The notes beneath the pieces were generated by a model that searched no databases, was not told where the DNA came from, and saw nothing but the letters and a program-made list of their open reading frames with translations. DNA of 64,000 nt, taken from assembly GCA_046297935.1 (NCBI GenBank), contig JBKBHA010000001.1:496001-560000 (forward strand). Direction: 5' to 3'. Position numbers and translations under genes: made by a program. Position 1 is the stretch's first letter. The number at the start of each line of letters is the position of its first letter. Source of the stretch: CAYMZZ01 sp046297935. GTDB taxonomy: Bacteria; Bacteroidota; Bacteroidia; Chitinophagales; Chitinophagaceae. Shown one piece after another: positions 42,393 to 52,766 of this stretch.

Positions 42393-43150
42393 TAACCGTA
42401 GAGTTCGAGGTGTATTGCCTTGCGGTCGTAGCCAAGGGCCTGTATACGTTGTTTGGCTTCGTCGATCATATTTTTCCAACCACATAAATAGAAATAGGCC
42501 GGCGTGATCTGACCATTGTTTTGCGCGGCATTGGCCTTGCAAATGTCTTCGTACACCTGGTGAACATATCCAATTCGAACCAGGTGATCGTAGTTGCCCG
42601 GCTCTTCGCGGGAGTAGGTGGTGATATAACGGAAACTCGGCACCTCGCGTGTGAGCGCCCTCAGTTCTGGTGCATACAACGCATCGCCAAATGTGCGGCA
42701 ACCGAAAATGAGGTGTATGGTCTGGTGGGCAATGTTGTTGTTTAGAATATGGTGGGCCATACTGCGAAACGGTGCGACGCCGGTACCGGTACAAATAAAA
42801 AACAGGTCGCGGTCAATGGGATCGGGCAGGGTGAAAACGCCCTGTGGTCCCCGCAATGTCAGTTCGGTACCCACTTCTACATTATTGAACAGCCAGGTTG
42901 TGCCAAGACCTCCCTCCAGCAGTACGATCACCAGCTCCAGTACATTTGTTCCATCGGGCCAGCTGGCAATCGAATAGCTGCGCCAGCGTTTGTTTGGCTT
43001 TTCATGAATCGGCAGATCCAGGGTTACAAATTGACCCGGTTGAAAATCGAAACGTTCCAGTTCTGGTATTTGAATCCAGTAACGCCTTGTATGCGGGGTT
43101 TCCTGCTCTATGCGAACTACTTTACCAATACGCCAGGGTTGAACAGCCAT
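42392..43150 (-). CDS. Ferredoxin/flavodoxin--NADP reductase-like flavoprotein
   Basis: 252 residues from MAVQPWRIGKV (an upstream ATG three codons earlier is possible). The FAD domain has RWRSYSIAS (R-x-Y-S) and the pyridine-nucleotide domain has FFICTGTGVAPFRSM and IFGCRTFGDALY. The C-terminus YFYLCGWKNMIDEAKQRIQALGYDRKAIHLELYG is typical of the FNR family. No iron-sulfur domain is fused. The electron partner is unknown. Confidence 0.9.
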   Translation of the reverse strand: MAVQPWRIGKVVRIEQETPHTRRYWIQIPELERFDFQPGQFVTLDLPIHEKPNKRWRSYSIASWPDGTNVLELVIVLLEGGLGTTWLFNNVEVGTELTLRGPQGVFTLPDPIDRDLFFICTGTGVAPFRSMAHHILNNNIAHQTIHLIFGCRTFGDALYAPELRALTREVPSFRYITTYSREEPGNYDHLVRIGYVHQVYEDICKANAAQNNGQITPAYFYLCGWKNMIDEAKQRIQALGYDRKAIHLELYG

Positions 43151-43332
43151 TGCAAGCAATTTAAAATGGAGTAATCAGAGAAGGATTCAGGGGTACTGTA
43201 TCATCGCTTTTACTAATGTAAGTTTAGTTTTCCACATAAAAAAGCGAATGGCATGGTACTTGTCTTTCCATTCATGCTTTACTCGAATAAATCTGCCTTC
43301 ATGTATTTCTTTAACCCTTTAAAACTTTTGAG

Positions 43333-43644
43333 ATGAAAAAGAATTTGATCAAAGGCGGATTGGCAATGCTTGCAATTGTAGCATTGTTTTCTTTCACAAA
43401 AATGCAAACGGGCATTACCGGCAAGGTAGTTCCGGCCGATGGCGTGGAAATGGTTTGGGCTATTAATGGCAGTGACTCCGCTAAAACGGAGCTGACTGGT
43501 GGCAGTTTCACTCTTCCCGTGAAACCAGGCACCTACAAAGTAATTGTAGATGCCAAGGATCCCTACAAGGATGTGACCATGGATAATGTAGTGGTAAAGG
43601 ATGGTGCAGCAACTGACCTGGGCGAAATTGCTTTACAACCCTAA
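43333..43644 (+). CDS. Small exported carboxypeptidase-regulatory-like protein
   Basis: 103 residues. A signal peptide (MKKNLIKGGLAMLAIVALFSF) is followed by one beta-sandwich domain: ITGKVVPADGVEMVWAINGSDSAKTELTGGSFTLPVKPGTYKVIVDAKDPYKDVTMDNVVVKDGAATDLGEIAL. This is the carboxypeptidase-D regulatory-like fold seen in many Bacteroidota exported proteins, here free-standing. Role unknown. A hairpin follows the stop. Confidence 0.8.
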   Translation: MKKNLIKGGLAMLAIVALFSFTKMQTGITGKVVPADGVEMVWAINGSDSAKTELTGGSFTLPVKPGTYKVIVDAKDPYKDVTMDNVVVKDGAATDLGEIALQP

Positions 43645-43650
43645 GCATGT

Positions 43651-43702
43651 GAATTGCCGGGCCGGTTGCAGCACGGAGCTGCTTCAACTGGCCTGGCAAT
43701 TC
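43651..43702 (+). terminator. Imperfect long hairpin after the small exported protein
   Basis: GAATTGCC at 43651 pairs with GGCAATTC ending at 43702; the stem continues inward with mismatches (GGCC, GTTG, AGC). The top loop is about CGGAG. It is followed by TTAATTGTT, so the U-tail is poor. Confidence 0.6.
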
Positions 43703-43777
43703 TTAATTGTTCGCTTTCCATTGTTTCTCAAATTCCTGAATTCTCAGATCGGCACATTATCTTTGCTGCGCTGAATT

Positions 43778-46700
43778 ATGATACAGGAATTGTTGCAGCG
43801 GTACCAGCAGACACCCCGCCTTTTTCAATTGGCGGACAGGTTATCGTATGCCCAGCCCCAATCTATTCAGCTCTCCGGCCTTCAGGGAAGTAGCGCCGCT
43901 TTTGTCTTCGCGGCCAGTTTTCATCATCCCTCCAATAGCCAACTTAATCACCTGGTTGTTTTAAACGACGCCGAGCAGGCAGCTTACTTTCATAATTCGA
44001 TAGAAAACCTGTCGGGTGCTCTTGACGTTTTCTATTTTCCTTCTTCCTTTAAGAATCGGAAGAATTTTCGGTTATTAAATAGCTCGCACGTAATGCTGCG
44101 AACTGAGGCATTGACGCGACTGGCAACGGGAACCAACAAGAAAGTGCTGGTTACTTATCCCGAGGCTCTACTTGAAAAAGTAGTGGTGCCCGATCGGCTT
44201 TCTGCGAATATTATTCATATAAAGACGGGTGATAGCATTGATCCGGGCAAGTTGTTGATGCAAATGGCCGATCACGGATTTGATCGAACTGATTTTGTAT
44301 ACGAACCTGGTCAGTTTGCCCTGCGTGGAGGTATTCTCGACATATATTCATTTGGAAATGACAAGCCATACCGGATCGAGTTATTTGGTAACGAAGTAGA
44401 CTCCATCCGGATTGTAGACCCCGAAACACAGCTCAGTGAGCGCAAGTTGCTCCAGGTAAGCATTATTCCGAATGTAGATACACAGTTTGATGATGCCAGC
44501 CGGGTTTCGTTGTTTGAATTTTTACCTGAAAATACGGTCATCTGGCTCGAGGATCCTGCGTTTTGTCGGGAACGGCTGATAAATGAATTTGAAGATGTAG
44601 AAACATTTATCCGCCTGCTTTCCGAAAGCAGTTTAAGGCAGGAGGGTGGTCCAAAGAAGCGAACAGGGTCGCCTGAAGCAGAGGACGATGATAAATTAGT
44701 GCGAAAAGACCTGAAGCTGGATGATTTTGCAGATAAAGAAGCATTCGACAAAGCATTGCTGCAACATCATGTAGTAGAATTTGGCAATCGCTCGGAACTG
44801 GACCAGGTTAGCTGTGAAATAAAATTCAGCACCCGGGAACAGCCCGCTTTCAACCGGCAGTTCGATTTACTTATCCGCGACCTGAAAACCTGGGAGGCGA
44901 GGGGATTTCAAATGTGCATTTTTGCCGAGAACCCGAGGCAACTGGAGCGTTTGCAAACAATATTCGACGATCTGAAAGCAGAACTGGTTTTTCACCCTGT
45001 ATCAACCTCTATTCATGAAGGATTTGTTGATGAAGATTTAAAAATTCTATGCTATACTGATCACCAGGTTTTTCAACGTTATCACAAGTACCGGGTGAAG
45101 CAGGCCTACAATAAGAATAAGGCACTCACTTTACGTACCCTTCGGGAACTGCAGCCCGGTGATTATGTAACACATATAGACCATGGGGTAGGCGTGTACA
45201 GTGGTTTGCAAAAAATGGAGGTGAACGGCAAACTGCAGGAAGCTGTGCGAATAATTTATAAAGACAGCGATATATTGTATGTGAACATTAATTCGCTGCA
45301 CAAAATAGCCAAGTACACCGGTAAGGAAGGCGCTGTTCCCAAAATCAACAAGCTGGGTAGCGATGTTTGGAACAAACTGAAGGACAAAACAAAGGCTCGT
45401 GTCAAAGAAATTGCCTTCGATCTGATCAAGCTTTATGCCCAACGGAAGGCACAAGAGGGCTTTGCTCATTCTCCCGACAATTACATGCAAACTGAGCTGG
45501 AGGCTTCGTTTATCTATGAGGATACTACCGATCAGAGCAAGGCAACGGCAGATGTGAAGAAGGATATGGAGTCGCCGTCGCCTATGGACCGCCTGGTTTG
45601 TGGCGATGTGGGCTTTGGAAAAACCGAAGTAGCCATACGGGCTGCTTTCAAAACCTGTCTTGATGGTAAACAGGCTGCCGTGCTGGTGCCAACAACGATC
45701 CTTGCCTTTCAGCACTACAAAACTTTTAGTGAGCGATTGAAGGATTTTCCGGTAACGGTAGATTATATCAATCGTTTTAAATCGGCAAAGGAGAAAAAGG
45801 CGACCCTGCAAAAACTGGCGGAAGGAAAGATCGATATACTTGTGGGCACTCACGGCTTGTTGGGGAAGGAAGTGAAGTTTAAAGATCTTGGTTTGCTGAT
45901 TGTAGATGAGGAACAGAAATTTGGCGTAGCTCATAAAGAAAAGATCAAGACTCTTCGAACTACCGTAGATTGCCTGACCTTAACAGCCACTCCAATACCT
46001 CGTACACTTCAATTTAGTTTGATGGGCGCGCGTGATCTCAGCATTATGAATACACCGCCGCCCAATCGGCAACCAATACAGACTGAAGTACAGGTTTATA
46101 ACGAAGATTTTATTCGGGATGCAATTTATTTTGAAACTGAAAGGGGCGGACAGGTATTTTTCATTTACAACCGAATCAATGGCCTGGCCGAAATGTCGGC
46201 AATAATTCAGGCGCTCTGCCCCGACTTAAGCATTAGCTACGCCCATGGGCAAATGGAGGGGCATGAACTGGAAGAAAAGATCCTCGACTTCATTGACCGG
46301 CGCTACGATGTATTGGTTTGTACCAATATCGTGGAAAGCGGTGTTGACATACCAAATGTTAACACGATCATCGTCAACAATGCACATCAGTTTGGCCTGA
46401 GCGATCTACATCAGTTGCGTGGCCGTGTTGGCAGAAGCAACAAGAAAGCTTTTTGCTATTTGCTGGCACCACCCCTGAGTACTTTGCCGGCCGATTCGAG
46501 AAAGCGCCTGCAAACGCTGGAGCAACATAGCGAGTTGGGCAGTGGTTTTCAGATTGCCATGCGCGACCTTGACATACGAGGCGCGGGAAATCTGTTAGGC
46601 GGTGAGCAGAGCGGGTTTATGGCCGAAATCGGCTTCGAAATGTATCAGAAGATACTTGATGAAGCTATTCGTGAACTGAAGCGGACGGAGTTTAAGGAGC

Positions 46701-47227
46701 TGTTTAAGGAGGAAATAACCAGACAGGATGACTTTGTACAGGATTGTACCATTGACACCGACCTGGAAATATTGATCCCCGATGGCTACGTGGAAAGTAT
46801 TACGGAACGTTTGAGTCTGTATCAGCGCCTCGATAACTGCGAATCGGAACACGAACTGCAGGAATTGCATGGAGAAATGACTGACAGGTTTGGCCCCGTG
46901 CCCGCCCAGGTGGATGCCCTATTCACCACCGTTCGGTGCAGAAAGCTGGCGGTGGAGCTCGGGTTTGAAAAAATGTCGTTGAAAGACAATGTGGTGCGTT
47001 GCTTCTTTATCAATCGGCCCGACTCACCCTATTTCGAGTCGGACCTCTTTACCCGGATTCTGAGTTTTGTGCAAACTGGCACCAACAAGGCGCGGCTAAA
47101 GCAGACGGGCAGGTTGTTTTTGCTTGTGATTCAACCAGTTGAATCAATGGACGCGCTCTATCAATTCCTTCAACAAATGCATCGCAGTTGTTTTGGCGCA
47201 GTTATCTCAGCCTCTCATGGCAATTAA
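43778..47227 (+). CDS. mfd: Transcription-repair coupling factor Mfd
   Basis: 1149 residues, full length. Mfd removes RNA polymerase stalled at DNA lesions and recruits UvrA. In order: the UvrB-like N-terminal domains with FVYEPGQFALRGGILDIYSFG (~170-190), the CarD-type RNA-polymerase interaction domain (LRELQPGDYVTHIDHGVGVYSGL, ~450-475), Walker A GDVGFGKTEVAIRAA (~610), DEEQ (~709), TATPIPRT, the second RecA-like lobe with ESGVDIPNVNTIIV and QLRGRVGRSNKKAFCYLL, and the TRCF C-terminal domain. Nothing is missing. Confidence 0.98.
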   Translation: MIQELLQRYQQTPRLFQLADRLSYAQPQSIQLSGLQGSSAAFVFAASFHHPSNSQLNHLVVLNDAEQAAYFHNSIENLSGALDVFYFPSSFKNRKNFRLLNSSHVMLRTEALTRLATGTNKKVLVTYPEALLEKVVVPDRLSANIIHIKTGDSIDPGKLLMQMADHGFDRTDFVYEPGQFALRGGILDIYSFGNDKPYRIELFGNEVDSIRIVDPETQLSERKLLQVSIIPNVDTQFDDASRVSLFEFLPENTVIWLEDPAFCRERLINEFEDVETFIRLLSESSLRQEGGPKKRTGSPEAEDDDKLVRKDLKLDDFADKEAFDKALLQHHVVEFGNRSELDQVSCEIKFSTREQPAFNRQFDLLIRDLKTWEARGFQMCIFAENPRQLERLQTIFDDLKAELVFHPVSTSIHEGFVDEDLKILCYTDHQVFQRYHKYRVKQAYNKNKALTLRTLRELQPGDYVTHIDHGVGVYSGLQKMEVNGKLQEAVRIIYKDSDILYVNINSLHKIAKYTGKEGAVPKINKLGSDVWNKLKDKTKARVKEIAFDLIKLYAQRKAQEGFAHSPDNYMQTELEASFIYEDTTDQSKATADVKKDMESPSPMDRLVCGDVGFGKTEVAIRAAFKTCLDGKQAAVLVPTTILAFQHYKTFSERLKDFPVTVDYINRFKSAKEKKATLQKLAEGKIDILVGTHGLLGKEVKFKDLGLLIVDEEQKFGVAHKEKIKTLRTTVDCLTLTATPIPRTLQFSLMGARDLSIMNTPPPNRQPIQTEVQVYNEDFIRDAIYFETERGGQVFFIYNRINGLAEMSAIIQALCPDLSISYAHGQMEGHELEEKILDFIDRRYDVLVCTNIVESGVDIPNVNTIIVNNAHQFGLSDLHQLRGRVGRSNKKAFCYLLAPPLSTLPADSRKRLQTLEQHSELGSGFQIAMRDLDIRGAGNLLGGEQSGFMAEIGFEMYQKILDEAIRELKRTEFKELFKEEITRQDDFVQDCTIDTDLEILIPDGYVESITERLSLYQRLDNCESEHELQELHGEMTDRFGPVPAQVDALFTTVRCRKLAVELGFEKMSLKDNVVRCFFINRPDSPYFESDLFTRILSFVQTGTNKARLKQTGRLFLLVIQPVESMDALYQFLQQMHRSCFGAVISASHGN

Positions 47228-47303
47228 ATCATAAATAAAGCGGTTTTGGTAAACTGAAAGGGCTCGTTTTTACGTTATTGCATGTACTGCAAGCCCAATC
47301 ACT

Positions 47304-50300
47304 ATGAAACCAAGACCCTTTCTGCTGCTGTTCTTCTCGTTTTTTATTTTTTTGAGTTCGTTAGCCCGTCAGTCAGACAGGTTTCAAATTCGCCTGATTT
47401 CAGGGTCTGTAACACCAGCGCCCAATATTTCCGATTCAAAGTTGAAGCGGTTGGATAACTCGTTAAGCCGGGTAAACGGGAAATCTTCCATCGTAATCCA
47501 ATTTGAGACCCTTCCCGATTCTGCTTCAAAAGCCAGGCTTACAAAAACTGGATACCGACTGATCAGTTATTTGTCGGGCAACGCGTATATGGCCGCTGTT
47601 GAAGGCAAACTGGATCAGCGTACGTTGAAGGCAGAGAAAGTAAGAGCAGTACTACAACTGGAGGGCAAACAAAAGATGACACCGGGTCTCGCTGCAGGGC
47701 AATTTCCGCCAAGAATGATGCTACCAAATGGACAGGTTCGTGTATGGGTGTCGGTGTTTCCTTTTTTTGAATTATCGGACGTACAGGCTCAATTGTTAAA
47801 ACATGGTGTAACCATTTCTTCGGCTCAATACTCAGTGTACCGGATTTTTGAGTTGCAGGTAGATCGAAATAAGCTGGAGGCAATTGCCGGGTTGCCGTTC
47901 ATAGAGTTTGTGCAACCGGCACCAGGGGCCGACGTTTTGCTGAATGATAAGAGCATTGGTAACAGCAGGGCAAATATCCTACAGTCTGTTTCAGGTTTGG
48001 GGCGTGGTCTTACAGGCCAGGGGATCGTTCTTGGTGTTGGCGACAATGGTACCCCAACCTTGCATGTAGATATGCGAGGCAGATATTATGATCATGCTGC
48101 GTCGCCCGGCGGCACCCACGGCATTCATGTAATGGGAACCATGGCAGGTGCCGGTATAAGGGACGAGAGGTTTACGGGATATGCGCCACATTCCAAGTTC
48201 GTTACTCAGCTGATGTCAAATATTCTTGTATTTACTCCACAATATATTTCCGACTATGGAATGACGATCACCAATAACTCGTACGGCAATGTAGTGGACG
48301 ATTGTGCTGATTTTGGTACCTATAATCTTTATTCCAATTTGATTGACCAGCAAATCAATCAGTATCCGTCGTTAATGCATGTATTCGCAGCAGGTAATAG
48401 TGGTTCGCTTAATTGTGCGCCTTATTCCGACGGCTTTGGGAATGTGTTGGGTGGCTACCAAAGCTCAAAGAATGCTATTGATGTTGGCAATACAACTGAG
48501 CAGCGATTGATTTCCGTGAGTTCGAGCAAGGGTCCCGTAAAAGACGGTCGGATAAAGCCGGAAATTACAGCACAAGGAACACGCGTTTATTCAACTTCGT
48601 CGAATAATACTTATAATGTAAATTCCGGTACAAGTATGGCAGCACCTGCAGTTTCTGGTGGACTGGCCCTGCTTTACCAGCGACATGCACAATTGAATGG
48701 AGGTGCATTGCCGCCCAACTATCTGGCGAAAGCTCTGCTGTGCAATGGAGCAACAGATCTGGGGCTGCCCGGGCCGGATTTTTCATATGGTTTCGGCTGG
48801 CTAAATCTGTTGAAATCGGTTACCATGCTGGAAAATCAACAATATTTTTTGGGTACTGTTCGACAGGCGGAATCATTTGAAAGAACTATACAATTACAAC
48901 CAGGCTCCACGCTAAAAGTCATGTTGTGTTGGAATGATCCGGCTGCGGCACCTCTCGCAGCTGCCGCGTTGGTCAATGACCTTGATCTGGTAGTAACAGG
49001 ACCTGACGGCGTGTCGCGTCTGCCTCTGGTTGCTGATCACAGGCCAGGATTTGAGCAAAGCCCGGCAGTGCCGAAGGTTGATCGCATCAATAATATTGAA
49101 CAGGTGGTCATTCCTATTGCGACAGGCGGCATCTATCGTTTGCAAGTACGAGGTGAGCGTGTTGCATTCAATAACAGCCAGGACTTTGCTCTGGTTTTTG
49201 ACACTGTTGTTGAACGTATTGCCGTTACTTATCCTATAGAAAGATCATGTTTCGCTACGGGCGATTCGACGTATATCAGGTGGGAGGCCCTTTCAACTGA
49301 TTCGAGATTAGCAACGATTGAATATTCAATCAACAATGGCGCTAACTGGGTTGCCATCAATAGCGGGGTTCCATTGGCAGAAGGTCAACTGAAATGGTTT
49401 GTGCCTACAGGTATTGCCAGCTCACAGGCCCTGATAAGAGTATTGCCTGAAGGGACATCTGAGCCGGTGTTATCTGGTCAGTTTACCATAAGTGGTCGTC
49501 CGCAAGCAGTGTTATCACCTGTACAGTGCGACTCTTATATACAGGTAAATTGGCCAAGAGTAATCGGGGTTGATGCATACGAGGTATTAGTTGCAGGCAG
49601 CGATCAGTTGCGCAGCGTGGGTATTACAACAGACAGCTTTTTTGTAATTGCGCCACTGGCAACCGATACGACTTATGTAGTTTCAATTCGTGCAATAATT
49701 AACGGAACAAATGGGCCGCGCAGCTTCGGTTTGTTGCGCGCACCGACAGGAGGAACTTGTGCCGGCAATTTGTCGAACGGCGATCTGAAAATGGAATCGG
49801 TGATAGCCCCGGTGTCGGGAAGAAAGTTTACCAGTCGCGAGCTGACGAATCAGGCCAGACTTACAATACGGTTTAAAAATCTGGATGACGCGTTTACGGT
49901 TGGGAATATTCCGGTTGCCTACCAACTAAATGGTGGAATTCCGGTGACGGCTACCATCAACAACCCCAATCTACGGGGCGGTGCCAGTCTAAATTTCACT
50001 TTCCCGGGTTTCATTGACCTTTCGGCCGTTGGTGATTATCAGTTTAAATGCTGGATTGCCTATCCGGGGGATCCGCATCCTGAAAACGACACGATCGTCG
50101 CTACCATAAGGCACCTTGACAACCCCATTTTGGATATTAGCATTCCCTTTATCGAGAGTTTTGAGGCGTTGTCGGATACCACATTTACTAAGCCGCAGAT
50201 TGGATTAGGAAATGTTCAGTCCTTCGACTTTGTGAGCTCCACAACATTTGGCCGACTTCGAAGTAAAGTCATCGGAGGCTTCGCCAAAACAGGTAACCGA

Positions 50301-52679
50301 AGTCTTACTCTCGATCTTGCCACTTACCGGGCGGGAGGCAATATTGATTCAATTACAGGTACGTTTAATCTTTCAAATTATGACGTGGCGACGGAAGATG
50401 TTCGGCTCGATTTTCAGTTTATGCACCATGGTCAATTAACACACCCGGCCAATCAGGTATGGGTGCGAGGCAGCGATCAGCATCCATGGCTTCCGGTTTA
50501 TGATCTTGATGCCAATCCAACGGATGCCGGACTTTACCTTCGTACACCCAGTCTTGAAATAAGCGATCTGCTTGCTTTAAACGGACAACAACTAACTGGC
50601 AGTTTCCAGGTGCGTTGGGGTCAATGGGGCCAGTACATCACGGCAGATCGGGAAACAGCCGCCGGGTATACCTTTGATGATATAAGACTCTATTCTGTTG
50701 TAGACGACATTCAAATGCTCACTATTGATACGCCTGTATTAGCCAGTTGCGGCCTCGACGCTGCCACTCCGATTCGTGTCACTGTCCGCAACAGTGCAAA
50801 TACAGCCTTGTCTAATATTCCCGTTTCTTATCGAATAGGTAATCAGGCCGTGGTAACCGAAACGATTCCTGCAATTGCAGGCAACACGAGTATACAATTT
50901 GAGTTCGCTCAAAAGACGGATCTGTCTGAACTAGGGAATCATACTCTTTCGGCATGGGTTAGTCTATCGTCTGATAATTTTCGCGACAACGATACCAGTT
51001 CGGTAACCATTCGGAACCTGCCGGTCATTTCAGGATTTCCCTATCTGCAGGATTTCGAACAGGGCACTGGCAACTGGTTTGGAACGGGCAAAAAAAGTAG
51101 CTGGGAGTGGGGTACTCCGCAGTCGATCAAGATTCGTAGCGCGGCAAGTGGATCCAAGGCCTGGAAGACAACGCTGGTCGGAACTTATAACGATGCTGAA
51201 CTCTCCTATCTCTATTCGCCCTGCTTTGACCTGAGTGGTATGGTTTCTCCCATGCTGAGCTTTAGCATGGCACTTGATATAGAGGATTGCGGCGCCACAA
51301 CACAATGCGACGCTGCCTGGGTTGAGTATTCCACCGATGGGCGCAGCTGGCAACGCCTGGGCAGTTTTGGTACGGGGGTAAACTGGTATAACCGCAATTA
51401 TACGGAAGGACCAGTGTGGAGCAAACAGGATTATACCAACTGGCATGTGGCAAGCACCTTGTTGCCCGCCGGCGTTCCGAATTTGCGACTTCGTTTCGTA
51501 ATGAAATCAGATCCATACGTGAGCAGGGAAGGTGTAGCTATCGACGACATTCACATATTCGACCGGTCAGCCGGTATTTTCAACGATCCCGTTCTGGTCA
51601 GCAATATAGTTTCGGAAAACGCCAACAGCGACGACTGGATTCCGTTTTACGACAATGGTAAAATTATGGCGGCGCTTCACACAGGCGGACTTAACCTTGG
51701 ATCGGCAGCTGTAACTACTCATTTGTACGATGGTGCGGTTCGCGACACCAACAGCAGCTATTATCTCAATCGGAATTTTGCTATTGCAACTAATGACGAT
51801 CGGCTGGCCGATTCTGTTGATCTGCGACTGTACTTTACTGATTTGGAAGTGAAAGATTGGATCGCTGCTACAGGTTGTACGAGTTGCCCCCAGCCCGTGA
51901 GTGCCTATCAGCTGGGTGTGGCTCAATACGCAGGCAGCGATCGTTCAGAAGAAAACGGCACCATCGACGATAATACAGGTACGCGCTGGTGGTGGATTCC
52001 CAACAGCCGCGTGCGTATTGTTCCTTACGATATTGGATACTATGCTGAATTCAAGGTTGGTCGCCTCTCGGAGTTCTGGCTTTCCGCTGGTCGACTCGAT
52101 GGAGTGCCGGCACCCTCTGTAAGTTTGCAAAGTTTTACCGCCACACTTGGGGCGAATCAACAGGTACATTTGGAATGGAACATTTCACCAGAATTCAACA
52201 TGGATTATTATCAGGTAGAAATGGCAAGGGGCAACGATGCTTTTGCACAGAATCAGTTTGAAATCATTGGAGAACTGCTTAGTCAGGGAAATACCGGTGC
52301 CATTCACAGTTACGATCTGATGGACAGTGAGCCTGGCAAAACAGGAGTACGATATTACCGCATCAGAATGGTGGGGCTGGATGGCTCAGTTACTTATTCC
52401 GATGTGAAGGCCGTCATGATTTCAGCTGAGATTGAGTGGCAGCTATATCCCAACCCAAGCAGCGGATCCACCTGGGTTATGTATCAACTGAATGAAGGCG
52501 AAAAATGGCAGGCAACCATCTATGATTTACAGGGCAGGCGGGTATTAAGAAGAGAATTTACCGGCAGTGGGTTTGTTCAAAAGCTGGAATGGAATCTGTC
52601 GTCGCTGGCACCCGGACTTTACCTGGTAGAAATGAGCGGACCGGGAGTGAAAAAGACGGTGAAACTGGTAAGGCAATAG
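47304..52679 (+). CDS. Secreted S8 subtilisin-like peptidase with T9SS type A sorting domain
   Basis: 1791 residues. Signal peptide at 1-22, then a pro-region of about 190. The catalytic triad is complete: Asp247 (LGVGDNG), His272 (GTHGIHVMG) and Ser444 (GTSMAAP), with oxyanion Asn in FAAGNSGS. After it come a fibronectin-III-like module (~745-810), two CARDB-like modules (around 840-920 and 1150-1230), each with PVAYQLNGG or PVSYRIGNQ, and two jelly-roll/MAM-like modules. The second of these ends VSREGVAIDDIHIFD. The last ~75 residues (WQLYPNPSSGSTWVMY ... LAPGLYLVEM ... KTVKLVRQ) are a T9SS type A sorting domain, so the protein is exported by T9SS and attached to or released from the surface. 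Confidence 0.94.
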   Translation: MKPRPFLLLFFSFFIFLSSLARQSDRFQIRLISGSVTPAPNISDSKLKRLDNSLSRVNGKSSIVIQFETLPDSASKARLTKTGYRLISYLSGNAYMAAVEGKLDQRTLKAEKVRAVLQLEGKQKMTPGLAAGQFPPRMMLPNGQVRVWVSVFPFFELSDVQAQLLKHGVTISSAQYSVYRIFELQVDRNKLEAIAGLPFIEFVQPAPGADVLLNDKSIGNSRANILQSVSGLGRGLTGQGIVLGVGDNGTPTLHVDMRGRYYDHAASPGGTHGIHVMGTMAGAGIRDERFTGYAPHSKFVTQLMSNILVFTPQYISDYGMTITNNSYGNVVDDCADFGTYNLYSNLIDQQINQYPSLMHVFAAGNSGSLNCAPYSDGFGNVLGGYQSSKNAIDVGNTTEQRLISVSSSKGPVKDGRIKPEITAQGTRVYSTSSNNTYNVNSGTSMAAPAVSGGLALLYQRHAQLNGGALPPNYLAKALLCNGATDLGLPGPDFSYGFGWLNLLKSVTMLENQQYFLGTVRQAESFERTIQLQPGSTLKVMLCWNDPAAAPLAAAALVNDLDLVVTGPDGVSRLPLVADHRPGFEQSPAVPKVDRINNIEQVVIPIATGGIYRLQVRGERVAFNNSQDFALVFDTVVERIAVTYPIERSCFATGDSTYIRWEALSTDSRLATIEYSINNGANWVAINSGVPLAEGQLKWFVPTGIASSQALIRVLPEGTSEPVLSGQFTISGRPQAVLSPVQCDSYIQVNWPRVIGVDAYEVLVAGSDQLRSVGITTDSFFVIAPLATDTTYVVSIRAIINGTNGPRSFGLLRAPTGGTCAGNLSNGDLKMESVIAPVSGRKFTSRELTNQARLTIRFKNLDDAFTVGNIPVAYQLNGGIPVTATINNPNLRGGASLNFTFPGFIDLSAVGDYQFKCWIAYPGDPHPENDTIVATIRHLDNPILDISIPFIESFEALSDTTFTKPQIGLGNVQSFDFVSSTTFGRLRSKVIGGFAKTGNRSLTLDLATYRAGGNIDSITGTFNLSNYDVATEDVRLDFQFMHHGQLTHPANQVWVRGSDQHPWLPVYDLDANPTDAGLYLRTPSLEISDLLALNGQQLTGSFQVRWGQWGQYITADRETAAGYTFDDIRLYSVVDDIQMLTIDTPVLASCGLDAATPIRVTVRNSANTALSNIPVSYRIGNQAVVTETIPAIAGNTSIQFEFAQKTDLSELGNHTLSAWVSLSSDNFRDNDTSSVTIRNLPVISGFPYLQDFEQGTGNWFGTGKKSSWEWGTPQSIKIRSAASGSKAWKTTLVGTYNDAELSYLYSPCFDLSGMVSPMLSFSMALDIEDCGATTQCDAAWVEYSTDGRSWQRLGSFGTGVNWYNRNYTEGPVWSKQDYTNWHVASTLLPAGVPNLRLRFVMKSDPYVSREGVAIDDIHIFDRSAGIFNDPVLVSNIVSENANSDDWIPFYDNGKIMAALHTGGLNLGSAAVTTHLYDGAVRDTNSSYYLNRNFAIATNDDRLADSVDLRLYFTDLEVKDWIAATGCTSCPQPVSAYQLGVAQYAGSDRSEENGTIDDNTGTRWWWIPNSRVRIVPYDIGYYAEFKVGRLSEFWLSAGRLDGVPAPSVSLQSFTATLGANQQVHLEWNISPEFNMDYYQVEMARGNDAFAQNQFEIIGELLSQGNTGAIHSYDLMDSEPGKTGVRYYRIRMVGLDGSVTYSDVKAVMISAEIEWQLYPNPSSGSTWVMYQLNEGEKWQATIYDLQGRRVLRREFTGSGFVQKLEWNLSSLAPGLYLVEMSGPGVKKTVKLVRQ

Positions 52680-52706
52680 TTTTGCGCTCGTGGCCAGCCA
52701 AACAGA

Positions 52707-52741
52707 TTGTTGGTGGAAGCATCCGTTTTTTTTTAATTTTG
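52707..52741 (+). promoter_or_regulatory. Bacteroidota promoter of the 4-TM protein
   Basis: TTGTTG at 52707-52712 and TAATTTTG (TAnnTTTG) at 52734-52741, separated by 21 bp from the second TTG. It lies 25 bp upstream of the ATG at 52767. Confidence 0.6.
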
Positions 52742-52766
52742 TCCATTGGCAGTTGATATTGAACTT

